This document shows positions 30,974 through 43,448 of a DNA stretch of 64,000 nucleotides, piece by piece (position 1 is the stretch's first letter; each line of letters opens with the position of its first letter). The translations under genes and the position numbers were made by a program. Source of the stretch: Jaenimonas drosophilae (lineage: Eukaryota > Euglenozoa > Kinetoplastea > Trypanosomatida > Trypanosomatidae); NCBI GenBank assembly GCA_030849065.1, contig JASAON010001602.1, positions 17,939 through 81,938 on the forward strand, in the 5' to 3' direction. The notes under the pieces were generated by a model, which was not told the origin of the DNA, did not search any database, and saw only the letters and a program-made list of their open reading frames with translations.

Positions 30974-33301
30974 ATGTTGCGCCATCTTCGCATGACGCCG
31001 CCAAAGGAATCCGCAACGGCAGGCCGTGCACCACGTTGGTTGATGTGGATGCAGCCCTTGTACCACTACACCGCACCACATCGGCGCCCACGACGTGGTG
31101 AGTGCGACACAATCTGCCGGTGCAAGTTTCCGCTCTTCACCTTGTGCAGCCCACAACTATCGCCCTTTGATAGCGGTGATGATGGTCTGGCAGCAACATC
31201 CGCACCAAGTCAGAGCAACAATGGAGGTGGTGGCGGTGCCAACAACAACAACAACAACAATGGTGTGGCTGCTACTTCATCAAGTGATGATGCAACCGCA
31301 ACATCTTCATCATCATCATCATCATCTTTGCCTCTTACACAACGACGTCTGTGGCGTCGTCATGCTGCTGCGTGTTTTGCGGCACCACTTGGCTCCACGA
31401 GCGGAGCTCTCCCGCCACACATTCTTCCAAACAAACCTGCGTGCTACCGTTGTGAGGTGTGTGACGGCTTTCAGCGCGGCTCGCGTTGTATTCAGCACGT
31501 GGAGGATGAGGTCCCCAACAACCTTCACACCATTGATGCAGCAACGCGTCCATCCACATCACCAACATCCGCAACACAAGGCCAAACGCACGGCGTTGCG
31601 AAGTGCTGCTCCTCTGGCTGCGACGATGATGATGCCTGCGATGATGATGATGATGATGATGCATGGGATGGCCACCCCACATCCACCGACATCGCCAACT
31701 CAATTATGGATGATTTGGAGTTGGCGGAGCTGCGCTACATCAACCCCTACGCGGTGGAGGTGGCTGGACGGTACCCGTTGAGCTCGTGGTCTCGCAAATT
31801 GGCACGGCAGATGCAAGCGCAGGTGAGGCGCAGCAACTTGAGCGTGGATCTCAGCCACACACGTACATCACTCCACGATACAAGCGCCACCCACATGACG
31901 TTGTACCAAGATTGGCTTCAACAACAACTTCACAAGAAGAAGATGCACGCCACACGGCGTTCACAACCTGAACGTACGACATACTTGCGTGATCGGCTTC
32001 ATCTCGTGGAGCGTGGTGCCTACCTGGCTCGTTTTGCGGTGAGTGCGTACGGCCTGCCGTATGAGCTCGGATATTTTGGAAGTGTGCGTGGCATCATGAA
32101 ACTGCAGGCGAAGCCGCATCGTCGGTACACCTGCGCCACCTCGGAGGAGCAGATGGATTCGATGCGCAGGATGTTGGTTGGTTCGGGATCTTCATCATCA
32201 ACATCATCTCCACTCTTGGAGTTCGCCATGAGCCGCTATTCGCTCCGTGTTGGCCAACCAAGTTTTGCGTTGGTGCTCGATCATGCACAACGGCGTGTCG
32301 TTCTCACCTTTCGTGGCACCATGACGCTCGCGGATGCGATTGTGGATGTGATGGAGGGATACGTGGAGGTTGATCTGCATCATCCGGAAACACCGTTGGC
32401 GGTGCAGGTGGGCTCGGCGAAGCATCTGGTACCGATACACGCCTTGAGCTCGGCAGAAGCACAACGTGTGCGCCGATGGACGAACAACAGCAACAACAAG
32501 AGCACAAAACCATCAACATCATCATCATCATCATCATCTGGTGAGGAGCTACGCACACGTATTCCTCTTGGCTTCTACGAGGCTGCGACGGAAGCCGCCA
32601 CACACGTGCTCCCCGCCTTGCATGAGATTTATCAGCACTACTCTGATTATGAGCTCAACATCACGGGCCACTCACTCGGTGGCATCTTGGCCACCGTCTT
32701 TCACTTGCTCTACTGCATCCCCAACAACAACAACAACAACATGGCCGCGGTTGGTGGCTTTCCACGTGTGTGTACGGTGGCACTCGCACCTGCTCCATGC
32801 GTGGAGGTGAAGGCACTTGCCAAGATACATGCTCTTCTTGCCGAAGATAAACGACGTCGTGGCAGTGAGCTCGTGAGTTTCGTGTACGGCTCCGACATTG
32901 TTGCACGTTTGCAGGTGCGGTCTATACGGTCGCTACTCATGCCAACACCAACACCAACACCAACACCAACACCATCACCAACACCATCATCACCAACAAC
33001 ATCTATCGCGACCTCTTCATCCTCTGCGGTGGTTCCAACGAATGCAATGACCAACACACGTGCCATGCCATCAGATGCACAGCTGCCAGAGCTCGCGCTA
33101 CCTGGATTGGTTCTCAACGTGCCTCACGCACTGAAACGTTGTTGCTTTGAGGTTGAGGAGCAGGCCGCGTGGCGTACGCAGATTGTTGCGGATGTTGCGT
33201 CCATCACACACCACTTCCCGCTCCACTATCTGCGCTCACTGAATAGCTTGGAGGCGTACTACCGCAAGCGTTTGGTTGAGCTGGGCAACGACGATGGATG
33301 A
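30974..33301 (+). CDS. Class 3 lipase, sn-1 diacylglycerol-lipase-like
   Basis: A 775-residue serine hydrolase that probably releases a fatty acid from diacylglycerol or a related lipid. The catalytic part begins near residue 330 with the helix LVERGAYLARFAVSAYGLP typical of DAG lipases, then a substrate strand with VVLTFRGTMTLADAIVD. The nucleophile elbow GHSLGG places Ser567; the likely acid is Asp641 in YGSDIVARL; the likely base is a His in THHFPLHYL (746-751). The first 300 residues are disordered, with Asn, Asp and Ser runs, and hold a small Cys-rich patch (ECDTICRC) of unknown role. No multi-helix membrane domain like that of animal DAGL-alpha is visible. A (CCAACA)n run encodes a Pro-Thr stretch between the Asp and the His, where DAG lipases often carry a regulatory insert. 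Confidence 0.9.
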   Translation: MLRHLRMTPPKESATAGRAPRWLMWMQPLYHYTAPHRRPRRGECDTICRCKFPLFTLCSPQLSPFDSGDDGLAATSAPSQSNNGGGGGANNNNNNNGVAATSSSDDATATSSSSSSSSLPLTQRRLWRRHAAACFAAPLGSTSGALPPHILPNKPACYRCEVCDGFQRGSRCIQHVEDEVPNNLHTIDAATRPSTSPTSATQGQTHGVAKCCSSGCDDDDACDDDDDDDAWDGHPTSTDIANSIMDDLELAELRYINPYAVEVAGRYPLSSWSRKLARQMQAQVRRSNLSVDLSHTRTSLHDTSATHMTLYQDWLQQQLHKKKMHATRRSQPERTTYLRDRLHLVERGAYLARFAVSAYGLPYELGYFGSVRGIMKLQAKPHRRYTCATSEEQMDSMRRMLVGSGSSSSTSSPLLEFAMSRYSLRVGQPSFALVLDHAQRRVVLTFRGTMTLADAIVDVMEGYVEVDLHHPETPLAVQVGSAKHLVPIHALSSAEAQRVRRWTNNSNNKSTKPSTSSSSSSSGEELRTRIPLGFYEAATEAATHVLPALHEIYQHYSDYELNITGHSLGGILATVFHLLYCIPNNNNNNMAAVGGFPRVCTVALAPAPCVEVKALAKIHALLAEDKRRRGSELVSFVYGSDIVARLQVRSIRSLLMPTPTPTPTPTPSPTPSSPTTSIATSSSSAVVPTNAMTNTRAMPSDAQLPELALPGLVLNVPHALKRCCFEVEEQAAWRTQIVADVASITHHFPLHYLRSLNSLEAYYRKRLVELGNDDG

Positions 33302-33400
33302 TGCGATGAACCTCTTCTTATTTCTGCTTCTGCTGTATTGATTTGTTGTTCTTTCTTCGTCGTGTTTTGTTGTTGTGATGGATCATGATGCCAGACAGCA

Positions 33401-33431
<31 letters not shown>

Positions 33432-33684
33432 CCACAACAACAACAACACGTACTTCATCAACACACTTGTACCGGCACAATCGTCTGAGTGTTGAGCTCA
33501 CACACGAAGCATCATTGTGATACAACAACTTCAGAATATTTGGAGATCTCACCTTCATGTTTGTTCTCTGAAACATCAAAATATTCATCTTCATCTTCAT
33601 CATTTTCTGCCAACACGCACACACACACACACACCCAACACACAACAGGCCTCAGCACATATACGCACACCCGAGGAGCTACGA
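33302..33684. other. Intergenic spacer and 5' leader
   Basis: Holds (ATC)n at 33403-33431 and CAA repeats at 33432-33450. A TCATCTTCATCATTTTCTG tract with a (CA)n run precedes AG at 33647-33648, the likely splice acceptor for the next gene. The PUS7 frame is open here but has no ATG before 33685. Confidence 0.6.
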
Positions 33685-35155
33685 ATGCTCCGTGCGTGTG
33701 GCATCGATGCGCTCCATCACCCCCTCACCTCCACGGATGTTGCGCTCACCGCAACGTTGAAGAACGAGGCGGAAGATTTTGTTGTGGTGGAGCTGGACCA
33801 ACGCGGGCAACGTACCGACGCACAAGACTACGTCTTTGATGAACCTTCACCAAAACCAACAACAACATCATCATCACAGAAGGAAGATGATGTTGTTGCA
33901 ACACACGCAGGTGTGTGTGCGGAGATGAGTACGGTGCTGAACCAACTTGTGAGCTCCGCGGTTGCGTTGCGCCAATGTTTTGGCACACGGCACGATATCA
34001 ATCGTCGAGCAGAAGAACTCTCGTGTACGGAGCAATCTGCGCTGGTACAAGCCTTGCAACATGAAGCACGTGGAGCATCATCTTCTGCGAATGTACCAAG
34101 TAGTGATGATGGTACCAACGTTGCGTGGTGGGCTGCCACAACCTTTGTTTTGCCACAACACTACAACAAGGATGGACGACGACTGTTGCACCTTGCGTTG
34201 CGAGAGCTCCATCCACATCTCTGCTCCTTCGCGTCATCTGAGTCAGCTGGTGATGGCATGATGGAGGTGCGTTTGAGGATCAACGCACATCATCTTCTCT
34301 TCTGCAGCCTTTTTGGCGTAGAAACGGCAGATGTGTTGGCGGCGTGGTCGGCGGAGTATGCCAGAGCTCGAGCACGTTTGAAGGACGAAGAGCAGCAACA
34401 ACTTGAGGATCTGCACAAGAAAACACAACACGGAGAGAAGAAGAACGTTGATGATGATGATGATGATGTTGCGTACAGCCAAGTGGTGACATCAGCCCTA
34501 CGTACACGCCATCATGTTGCCAACTTCCACGAGATGGATGAGCTATCCAATGATGATGCGAAGGAAGTTCGTCGCACACTTCATGAGCTCCTCCGACGAT
34601 TTTTTCCCTACATTCAGTGCCGTGTTGCGGATGGACGAGCCACGTTTCGATGTGCTGCACCACGTGTTGCACAGCGCCGCAAACGTGATGATGAAAATGA
34701 TGATGATGATGATGGTGTGAAGGGTGCATCATCTTCATCATCATCATCACTCACAACACACAAGGAGGTGGAGCAGGGGAGTGGCATCTACACCTACATG
34801 ATTGTACGCAAACGAATGCTTGATACGATGGAGCTGAAGCTTCTCGTGGCACAACACTTTGGCCTACGAGATGGTTGCGTATGCATCGCTGGCATGAAGG
34901 ATAAACGTGGCATCACGTACCAACGTCTGTCGGTGCCTGGCCACCCAGACGAGATACGCTCCAAGTGTGCAGCAACGTTGGGGAGCTCGCCGCCCTTCAT
35001 GTTGCGTTGGCCAAGTGATGGCCAACAGAGCTACGTCAGCATTCTTCACATTCATCCACGACCGTGTGTGCGTCCTGTGGAGCTCGGCGAGCTGAGTGGC
35101 AACGCCTTTGTACTCCGCCTACGTGATGTGCATCCAGTTGGTGCAACAACAGCAA

Positions 35156-35207
<52 letters not shown>

Positions 35208-36075
35208 TGCGGTGGAGATGGAGGCGTGGCTGCAGCATCGCATGGAGCTCATTCGCATGCGTGGTGCCATCAACTACTTTGGCCAACAACGTTTTAGTGA
35301 ATCTGTGGTGGATGCCAACGACCACACGGGCGTTCATTTGTTCGCTGGCCGCTATTCCGCTGCGGTGAGGAGCCTTTTTCGCGCATGCCCTGACGTCTAC
35401 GATGGTTTTCCAGAGCGCATGGATGTGCGTTGTGCGCCGGCCAATGCGCGCGATGCGCAAACCATGACACGTGCGCTACAACAAATGTACCGCACCAGGT
35501 TCTCCAGCCGTGGACTTCAACGTGACGATGTGCTGCACGATAGTCCAGCGTGGCAGCGTCTGTGTGAGATGGCCATCACCACCGCCATGCCCTACGCGTT
35601 GCGCTCCATGTGGGTGCATGCCGCACAGAGCCTCTTCTTCAATCTGGCCGCAACAGAAGTGATGCGGCTGGCACAGAACAACAACAACAACCATGTTGAT
35701 GATGAGGCTGTACTCCCCACACACCTCCCACTTGGTGGCTACGCACTCGGTGCCACAGAGACCGAGACGGCATCATCTTCAGCAGCTCTACAGCGCGCTG
35801 CCGTGGATGCTGCGCTGGCACAAATGGGCCTCACTGCTGCACACATGAGCAACACTCGAAAAGTGGCGGGTGTGCCGGTGCCTGGATCCATGCGGCAGCT
35901 TCTTGTTTTCCCCACCAACACCTCGCTGCGTGTGTTGCCATCATCATCATCATCAACAACGTCGTCGTCAGAGTCTGTGCCACACGTGGATGTGGAGATC
36001 TCTTTTGACCTGCCATCGTCCTCCTACGCCACGGTTGTACTGCGAGAGCTCCTTGGGAATGAAGAGCGTTGGTAG
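33685..36075 (+). CDS. PUS7: TruD/PUS7-family tRNA pseudouridine synthase
   Basis: A 796-residue pseudouridine synthase of the TruD family, which in yeast Pus7 modifies tRNAs, U2 snRNA, 5S rRNA and mRNA. The N-terminal region has the family-like EDFVVVELDQRG strand (EDFxVxE). The catalytic motif AGMKDKRGITYQ places the nucleophilic Asp at 406, and INYFGQQRF (about 530) is the conserved TruD-domain signature. The protein is longer than bacterial TruD because of insertions, as in eukaryotic PUS7. One insertion, 17 serines encoded by (TCA)16 TCT at 35158-35208, lies inside the catalytic core between the two signatures. Other runs of Asp, Asn and Ser mark loops. The start is the first ATG after the predicted acceptor, matching the beginning of recognisable family sequence. 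Confidence 0.95.
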
Positions 36076-36409
36076 CACACACCAACAACAGCATGAATGA
36101 ATGTGTTGCTACACAACAACAACACCAACTTCATAATCGCATAAGGTTGGTGATTCACTGACATCTACATCTCAACGTGTTGTGCCGCTCTTTCTCATGT
36201 ATGATGCGTGTTGTGGAGGAGCTGAACATGTTTTCATCATCATCCTCATCTTCATTCATCATTTATTTCATGAATAGTTAGTTTGCTGAGCCAACGCTCC
36301 ATCCCTCCCTAGACGAAACACCTCCACACACACACACACACACACACACCTACACGTACACCTACACGTACACCTACACACACATACTTCATTGTTGTTG
36401 TTCGCAAAG
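36076..36409. other. Intergenic spacer and 5' leader
   Basis: Contains CAA repeats, an ATC-rich stretch (36233-36263), CCATCCCTCCCTAG with AG at 36311-36312 and a (CA)n run at 36325-36348. A second AG lies directly before the ATG at 36410. Confidence 0.6.
36325..36348. repeat. (CA)n microsatellite in a 5' leader
   Basis: About twelve CA units between the predicted splice acceptor and the MYND gene start. Confidence 0.85.
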
Positions 36410-37386
36410 ATGGAGCTCGGTCGGGAGGGCCACTCAGGCCTCTACACGATGCACTTCTCCAATCTCTTCCCCTGCGATGCCAGCGCGAGCCCACCAAGCG
36501 GGAAGAGCGAGGCGAGCAGCTCGCCGCCGTGCTCCCTCACGCAGTTTAGCCAGTGGCACGTGCTCCTCCGCATGAACGTGGAAAACGAGATCTGCTTCGT
36601 CAAGGGTGAGGCAAAGATCTTCTCGCCAACACCAAGCCTAGCGAGCCCGAGCGCACGTGGCATGCAGCGCAGTGGCGAGACGTGCAGCAAGCCTGTTGCC
36701 GCAGATGGTATCCCCATCATTCCCATCTTTCAGAAGGACCGACGGTGCAACGTCTTGATTGAAGGAACGTACCGCCAGCTCGATGGCTCACCGGAGAGCA
36801 CCGGTGCTTCCACCTTCCGTCTCGAGGTGCATTTTGGCCGCTTGGAGGCCGCCGTGTTGGGCCTCTCCGAGCCGGAGGATCTCCACGACGTTGTGTTGAG
36901 CTGCGGTGGTTATAAATCATGTGGGTGGCACATGGGAACCGCATCCGTCATGGTTGGTGGCACACCGATCCAAACACCACAAAAGCTGCGCTTCTTGTTG
37001 AAGCCCTACTACGGCAAGCGCTGCACCAACTGCCTCGATCCGGTGTACGCCATTGGATATGGGTGCAAGGACTGCCAAGCGACGAGCTACTGCTCTCGTG
37101 AGTGCTTAAACGCGCACATGCGCCGTGGCCATGGGCTTCTTTGCCCTGTGTTGAAGGAGCGATATGGCACGCAATCCGTCGCGGTGGCAACGGAGGTGAG
37201 CGATGATACAGGCCTCGTCGGGTGGTGGAGATGCTTGCCAAACGCACAGTACTCCATCTTGGTGGATGGCGGCAACTCACTCGGTTGTGCGATTGAGTTC
37301 ACCTTGTGTACGCTGCGCTCGGCCAAGGAGGATGGGCTACACTACCGCTTCATTCTGGATAAGGATGCTGCTGCTGCTGCTGCCGC

Positions 37387-37417
<31 letters not shown>

Positions 37418-38164
37418 CTTCCGAGCCACGAGAGTGTCATTGATTTCTCCTGCGTCTTGTTGCGTGAGGTGAATCGCAGTGCCATCTTAGAAGGTTGTGT
37501 GTCCATGGCCGCTGCATGCCTAAACTATCTCTACGTCTTCAGCCCATCGGCGGAGATCACGGTGCAGGCACACGTACAATTCTTCACGGCCTTTCACTGC
37601 GAGGAGCTCGATGGCCCCATCAGCACCATGGAGGAGTACGTGAGCTACGCCCGACCGCTCCACGCTCTCGCCGCGCTACAGATTGAGTACGCTCTGAAGA
37701 GCCCCATCGCCGCGGAGTTTTGGCGCCGCATCAAGATCGCCAAGGACGTGATCATGGCGCTCTTCACCGTCAACGCCAGTGGCCCGTGTGCGGGGATTGA
37801 GGCCATGAAGGATGTCATTCTGACGCAACACTGCGAAACGTTAACCATGTTATCCAAGGTGTTCGTGATGATGGCCACGCGCGCACCGCAGGAGGAGTCA
37901 CGCAAGTGGCTTGACCAGGCGGAGAAGTGTTTGCGCCAGTTCATTCAGAATGAGGGAACGCGTCAGAGTGATGGTCTGCAGGCCATCTTCCTCTTTCGGT
38001 TGTCGGCGGTGTTGTTGTTGTATCAGGAGCCAGAAAAGTCGGAGGAGGCGGTGCGGCTACGCCAACAGGGCGAGGCGCTCCTTCGCGCGGGAAAACTGGC
38101 GCAGGAGAGCGGCACAGAGGCGGATGAGCACGCACACGCAACCACCATTTCGGCCAAGGCATGA
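36410..38164 (+). CDS. MYND zinc-finger protein
   Basis: A 584-residue protein. A MYND finger at about 205-245 has the expected pattern: CTNCLDP, CKDCQATSYCSRECLNAH, then a His and a final Cys. MYND fingers bind proline-rich peptides and scaffold protein complexes. No SET, ankyrin or programmed-cell-death domain is seen, so this is not a SMYD or PDCD2 protein. The N-terminal 190 residues look like a beta-rich domain, and the C-terminal 250 residues are helical with alanine/leucine repeats resembling TPR helices. An Ala-Asn run at about 321-336 is encoded by GCT and AAC repeats. Codon use is C-rich and clearly coding. Confidence 0.88.
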
Positions 38165-38897
38165 TATGATCATCACACAACCACATCATGATGCAACACG
38201 TACACATTGACCTTCTTCCTCTCAAACCAATTCAGAACAGGCTTGGAAGTGAGAAGTCTTTGGAGGGTAGTTAGGAGTAGGAGGAAGAGGAGGAACGTGC
38301 CAAATGATGTTGATGAATGATGATGATGATGATGATGATGATGTAGTGTACGTGGCGGAGAGGTGTTGTGACGCACATGGAGGTCGCACCAACATCCCGC
38401 CATCGGTACATGCTCCTCCACCTCCAACCTTCGCCAACACCCACATAAAACCCTGAAAACTGTTCTCCATCCCCCTCGTACAACCCGTCGCAGATAGACA
38501 CGCACACACACACACACACATCAACACACAGACGTACGTACGAACACACTGAAATCATTGTGCTATTCACGTGTTGCTGTTGCTGCTGTTGTTGTTGTGC
38601 AGGAGGTAGCAGCATTATTTTTTGGGGGGCGATGGAGGCCGAATCACTAAGGACCTCATCCGCCATCAACACACAACATAAGTTCTTTTTTTTTTCCCAA
38701 CCAGGGCAGTGACGAAGAGAAGGACGTACACCCTCCATGAGCATCAACGTGGTGTGTTGTGGGTATTACCCACAGCTTTCATTCATGTGATGATGATGAT
38801 GATGATGATATTCACTATTCTTCTGCTGCTCTTGCGCGTATTGTTGTTGTTGTGGTTGTGGTTAGAGAAGTACGAACACAACGTAGCAACACAATCT
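38165..38897. other. Intergenic region
   Basis: About 730 bp containing (ATG)n at 38316-38345, (CA)n at 38502-38520, GTT/GCT repeats at 38571-38598 and another (ATG)n at 38788-38811. No gene is supported. Confidence 0.65.
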
Positions 38898-38943
38898 GTT
38901 CTTCTCTGTGTGTGTTCTTATCACAACAACACACTTTTTGTAG
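38898..38943 (+). promoter_or_regulatory. Predicted trans-splice acceptor for the DOP1 gene
   Basis: T/C-rich tract with CTTTTTGTAG, AG at 38942-38943, six bases before the ATG at 38950. This is a very short leader apart from the spliced leader itself. Confidence 0.6.
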
Positions 38944-38949
38944 TTCCAA

Positions 38950-41900
38950 ATGACCACTCGAGACGCACGTACACGTATGGAGCGACGCATGAGCTCCTCC
39001 TACACACGCTTTACACATGATTTGTGCGCGGTGTTTCAGTCGGCGGAGTGCGCGTCCACCCACGATTGGTCAGCGCAGGCCAACACACTTGTTGAGCTCA
39101 TGACGTGCATCTCATCACACGCGAATGAGGTTGCAGAAGGTGGCTTGCCAGAGCCTGAACGCTTTCTTCGCGTGTTGTGGCTGAACCTCAGCCCACAACG
39201 TGTGCTCGGCGTACAACGCAAGGCACTGGAGCTCTTGCGCGTCTATCTGGAAGCTGTTGGCGGCACACGAAACAACACCAACAACACAACAACAACAACA
39301 TCATCATCGTTGTTGTTGTCTTCTCCTTCAATGAGGATGGACTATCCCTACATCATGATTGGTTTGTTGGATTTGCTTCCGCAAGCACCGATGCAGCTTA
39401 AGGCGGATCTTCTCCTCACGCTTCATCATGTTGTTGTGCATCTCATGAATGCGTACGAACAACGTCAGTGTGTGCGGGGTGTGTTGGCGGCTGTGCTTCC
39501 CTCCATGGAGGAGCCAGACGGTACACAAGTACATCAACGTGCGCGAGATCTTCTTCTCGCACTACGCACAACGATGCAGCAACACACAAGCAGCTCATCA
39601 TTGAGTGCTGGCGTTGCCGAAGGTGGCCATGTTGGCCCTACATTCATGGAAGTGCTGTGGATGGTGATGATCAACGTACCCGATGTACGTACGCCGGCAT
39701 TAATCTTCGTGAAGATGTTGCACAACACCAGAGAGAGCCATGGCTCGCCCACCACAGATGAAGCTTCCTCACCTTTACCAACAGCAACAACATCACCATC
39801 ATCATCATCATCAACGAGAGATGCATGTGCAGCACGCGTGGTGTTGCGCGGAATTCTGTGTTGTCTCGATGATGCATCCGCCAACGTACGTCGGCATGCC
39901 ATGGATGTTGTGTGCGCACATCTCCCGCTGCATCTTGTTGCTGCACATGGCTCATGTCCCTTGTGTAATGACGCCATCACAGAGATGGATTCTACGATGC
40001 TTGTGTGTGCTGTAGTGTGGCTGCTCGGTACCTTCACCTCCTCATCATCTTCATCAACAACAACAACAACAACATGTGCGCGCATCACGCGCCGACTTGC
40101 GTTGTGGTTGCGTCCTGCCACCTCAACGCCAACGGACATCGCCTTCATCTCTGCCGATGTTTTGGCATCTGCCGTGGAGCACGATGATAATCCCGCGGTG
40201 CTGATTTCACAAGCGGTGTTTTGGTGGGTGGAGTGGTGGCTGAACTACACACGTTGCGAACAACATGATGATGATGATGATGATGATGATGATGTGAAGA
40301 AGAAGAGTGGTTGCGTTGAGCTTCCTGCTCCTGTGATGGAGATGATGCAGTTGATGCACGACCATGCGCAAGACCAACGTACATCCACGGATGATGATGC
40401 ACGTGGCACACACATGAGTATCACTGCACGCAACACACTTCCTGTTGTGCTACTTCGTAGTCTTTCACAGCTTGTGAAGATGAATGTACGTACGCAAGAT
40501 GATGGCAACATGTACTCACCCACGTCGGCATCGCACGGAGGTCCAAACGATGTTGGCGGTGCTGCACGCTTGGGAACGCTGACTCTGCCAAGCATCTGCC
40601 GCATGTTGGGTGGTGTGCATCGTGTTCGTGAAGTGCCATCTTCAATGACAACAACAACACCATCATCGTGTGAGGGAGATGATGATGATGATGAGTTTTC
40701 AAGCGTGCTGAACCACTTCTTGTTGGTGTACGGCGCGGATGAGCTGGTTGAGGTGATGCGCGGCCAATTGGCACTCACCGCCACGCGCGCAACGCATCAT
40801 GCCGATGAGCTGGTGGAGGTCCTTCGTGCTCCTCTTCTTCTCTGCCAACATCTGCACACTATATCATCATCATCATCATCATCATCGCCGCGGTGTGGTG
40901 TTGCAGATGCATCAATTGTGCCATCCTTGATGATGCTCGTGGAGGATGTGGTGGAGATGTTGCTGATGTGCGTGAAGCGTTGGTCTCAATCTCCGTGGAC
41001 CACCAACGAGGTGCGTGTGGTGGAGGAGCTCCTCCGCCTACCTCACGTCATGATGCGTATCGATGATGCACGAGTGATGGAGATGCATCAACATGTGCGT
41101 GAGATGCTACGTACATGCGTGGAGGTTGTTGCTGCTGCCATGGGAGTGAGCCGAGATGCTTCAACATGTTTCATGATGTCGCGTGCCATGATCATGATGG
41201 TGGAAGTGTTGTGGTGCGCAACACAAGTAGTACGGTCATCATCATCGTTATCATCATGGACGCTGGATGCAGATGTTGGTTGGCGTGCTACACATGTTCT
41301 TCTTGCACATGCAGATGCTTGGCCGTCTGACGTCGTACTCATCAACGCAGAAACGTTCGTGATGCTGTTGGAGATGGAGCAGAGTGCGTGTGTTGCATCA
41401 TCATCATCATTATGTGCGTCACTTACTGCACATCTCATCAAGGCCTTGTGGAAGTTGGCAGATTCACCACCACACGCAGATTTTCTTGCGTGGATGTACG
41501 CCACCCATGCGTGGGTGCGTCAGCCGTTGGATGAGTTGATGGCACGTGATGGCATTCATCGAAGACATGCGTTGCAACAACTTCTTCTCGCACCAACATG
41601 TGCGCCCATCAACACAAACACAGCCATCGTCACCGCCTTTATCATTCTTTTTGGCCCACAACATGATGATGATGATCATCATCATCATCAGCCATCCATG
41701 TTGTGTTGTGGTGGCAGCTACCCGCTCCTCATGTACGTGGATGTTATGTTGCAACTGGCCTTGACGTCGATGCTCGATGCTTCACCGCCACGTCGCTGGA
41801 TGAGGTACGCCACAACCTTGAAGGAGGTGCCATGCTACGATGTGTTGCTGCTCCACGACGTGGTGCACGTGATCCTACACATCCTGCACATGCGCAGCGC

Positions 41901-43417
41901 AGAGTCATGGGTGGTGCGTGGTTGGCTCACTACGCCATCATCGCAACTTCAGCAAAATGTGGTGGCCTACCACAACATGCTGAGGATCTCTGCGCATGGC
42001 TCACCAACCACATCGATGGAGATGGATGTGGTTGGTGAGTTGGTGCGTACGTCGTGGGGAGTGTGGGTCTTTGTGATGATGATGAGCATCCATCAGCATC
42101 TTCTTGACGTACATCCTGGCACAACAACAGCAACACGTACATCGAAGATGTGTTGTTGTTTGTTGCAGCTGCTCGAGCTGACGTCTGTACGTGCGCGGGT
42201 GGATGAGGTGTTGCGTGCGGAGGCACTGCGTGCGTGGAGGGCCGCCATGCCACAGTTGAGGCCAATGCTGGCACTCATCGCTGATCGTCGTCGTGATGAT
42301 CAGCAACAACAACAACAACATGATGTTGATGATGATGATGATGATATGGTGAGTTGCTTGCGTACGTTGGAGCTACGCATCACCGAGTGCGTGCAGGCGT
42401 GGAGCTCGCCGACCACATGTTCGTACCCGCTGGAGCAGCCGACGTTGTGGAGAAGCACGATGGCGTCGATGCGCGACGAATGTGTGAAGATGCTGATGAT
42501 GCTGGAGCAACAACAACAACAAGAACATTTTGATGTGCAGCTGCAACAACATCGTCATGTACTACCACAAATTCTTCATCATCGTCGTATTGTAGATACG
42601 TCGGTGATGGAGGAGTTGGTGAGTTGTGTGATGGATGTACTTCCGCACCTCCATCACGGCATCTATCCCGTTGCCATGGATGAGATGCTCGTGGAGTTGC
42701 TGCCACTCCTCGTCCAAGCATCATCATCATCATCATCATCAACATCATCAACATCATGGATGCGCATAACATGTGCGTTGTGGTCTCTCATGTCAGAGCT
42801 GCTGAAGTACGCCTTCATCACTGCCCGTGTAGTTCAAGAACAACAACATTCGGCACAACAACAACAACAAGAACAACAACAACAATTTGGGGTTTTGGAT
42901 TGGTTTTCACGTGGTTGGTTCTCGTCATCGGAGATGATGCCGACGTCGTTGTGGAAGCACAGTCCCGTGTTGCAGCCACTGAAGCAGCGATTGGGAAAGG
43001 TGGTACGTGCGTGCATCTGCCATCTGCGAATACATCATCATCATGATGTTGATGGTGGAGCATGTGCAGAGATGCATGTTCCGCCGGGCTTGTTGGCAGT
43101 GTGGCAGCGTCTCTACGATGAGATGAAGGAGGAATGGCTCGATGTCGTTGTACGTCAGTGGGCCACAGAGTGCGCAACATGGCCAACACGTACATCATCA
43201 TCCATATCATCAAGACGTACGTCTCTTGCAACAGATGATGCGCATCTTCTGGCGAATGAGTTGTCAAGCTCCATCGTCACCAACAACAGCGGCAGTTTTT
43301 GTTGTACTCCGCCCATGAGCGCATGCGTGAAGGAGGTGGGCATGACGTGGAAGATGCTGGAGATGAGTGGGATGGATGGATTGATGGTGATGGAGCTCAT
43401 TGGCCAACACTTACAAA

Positions 43418-43448
<31 letters not shown>

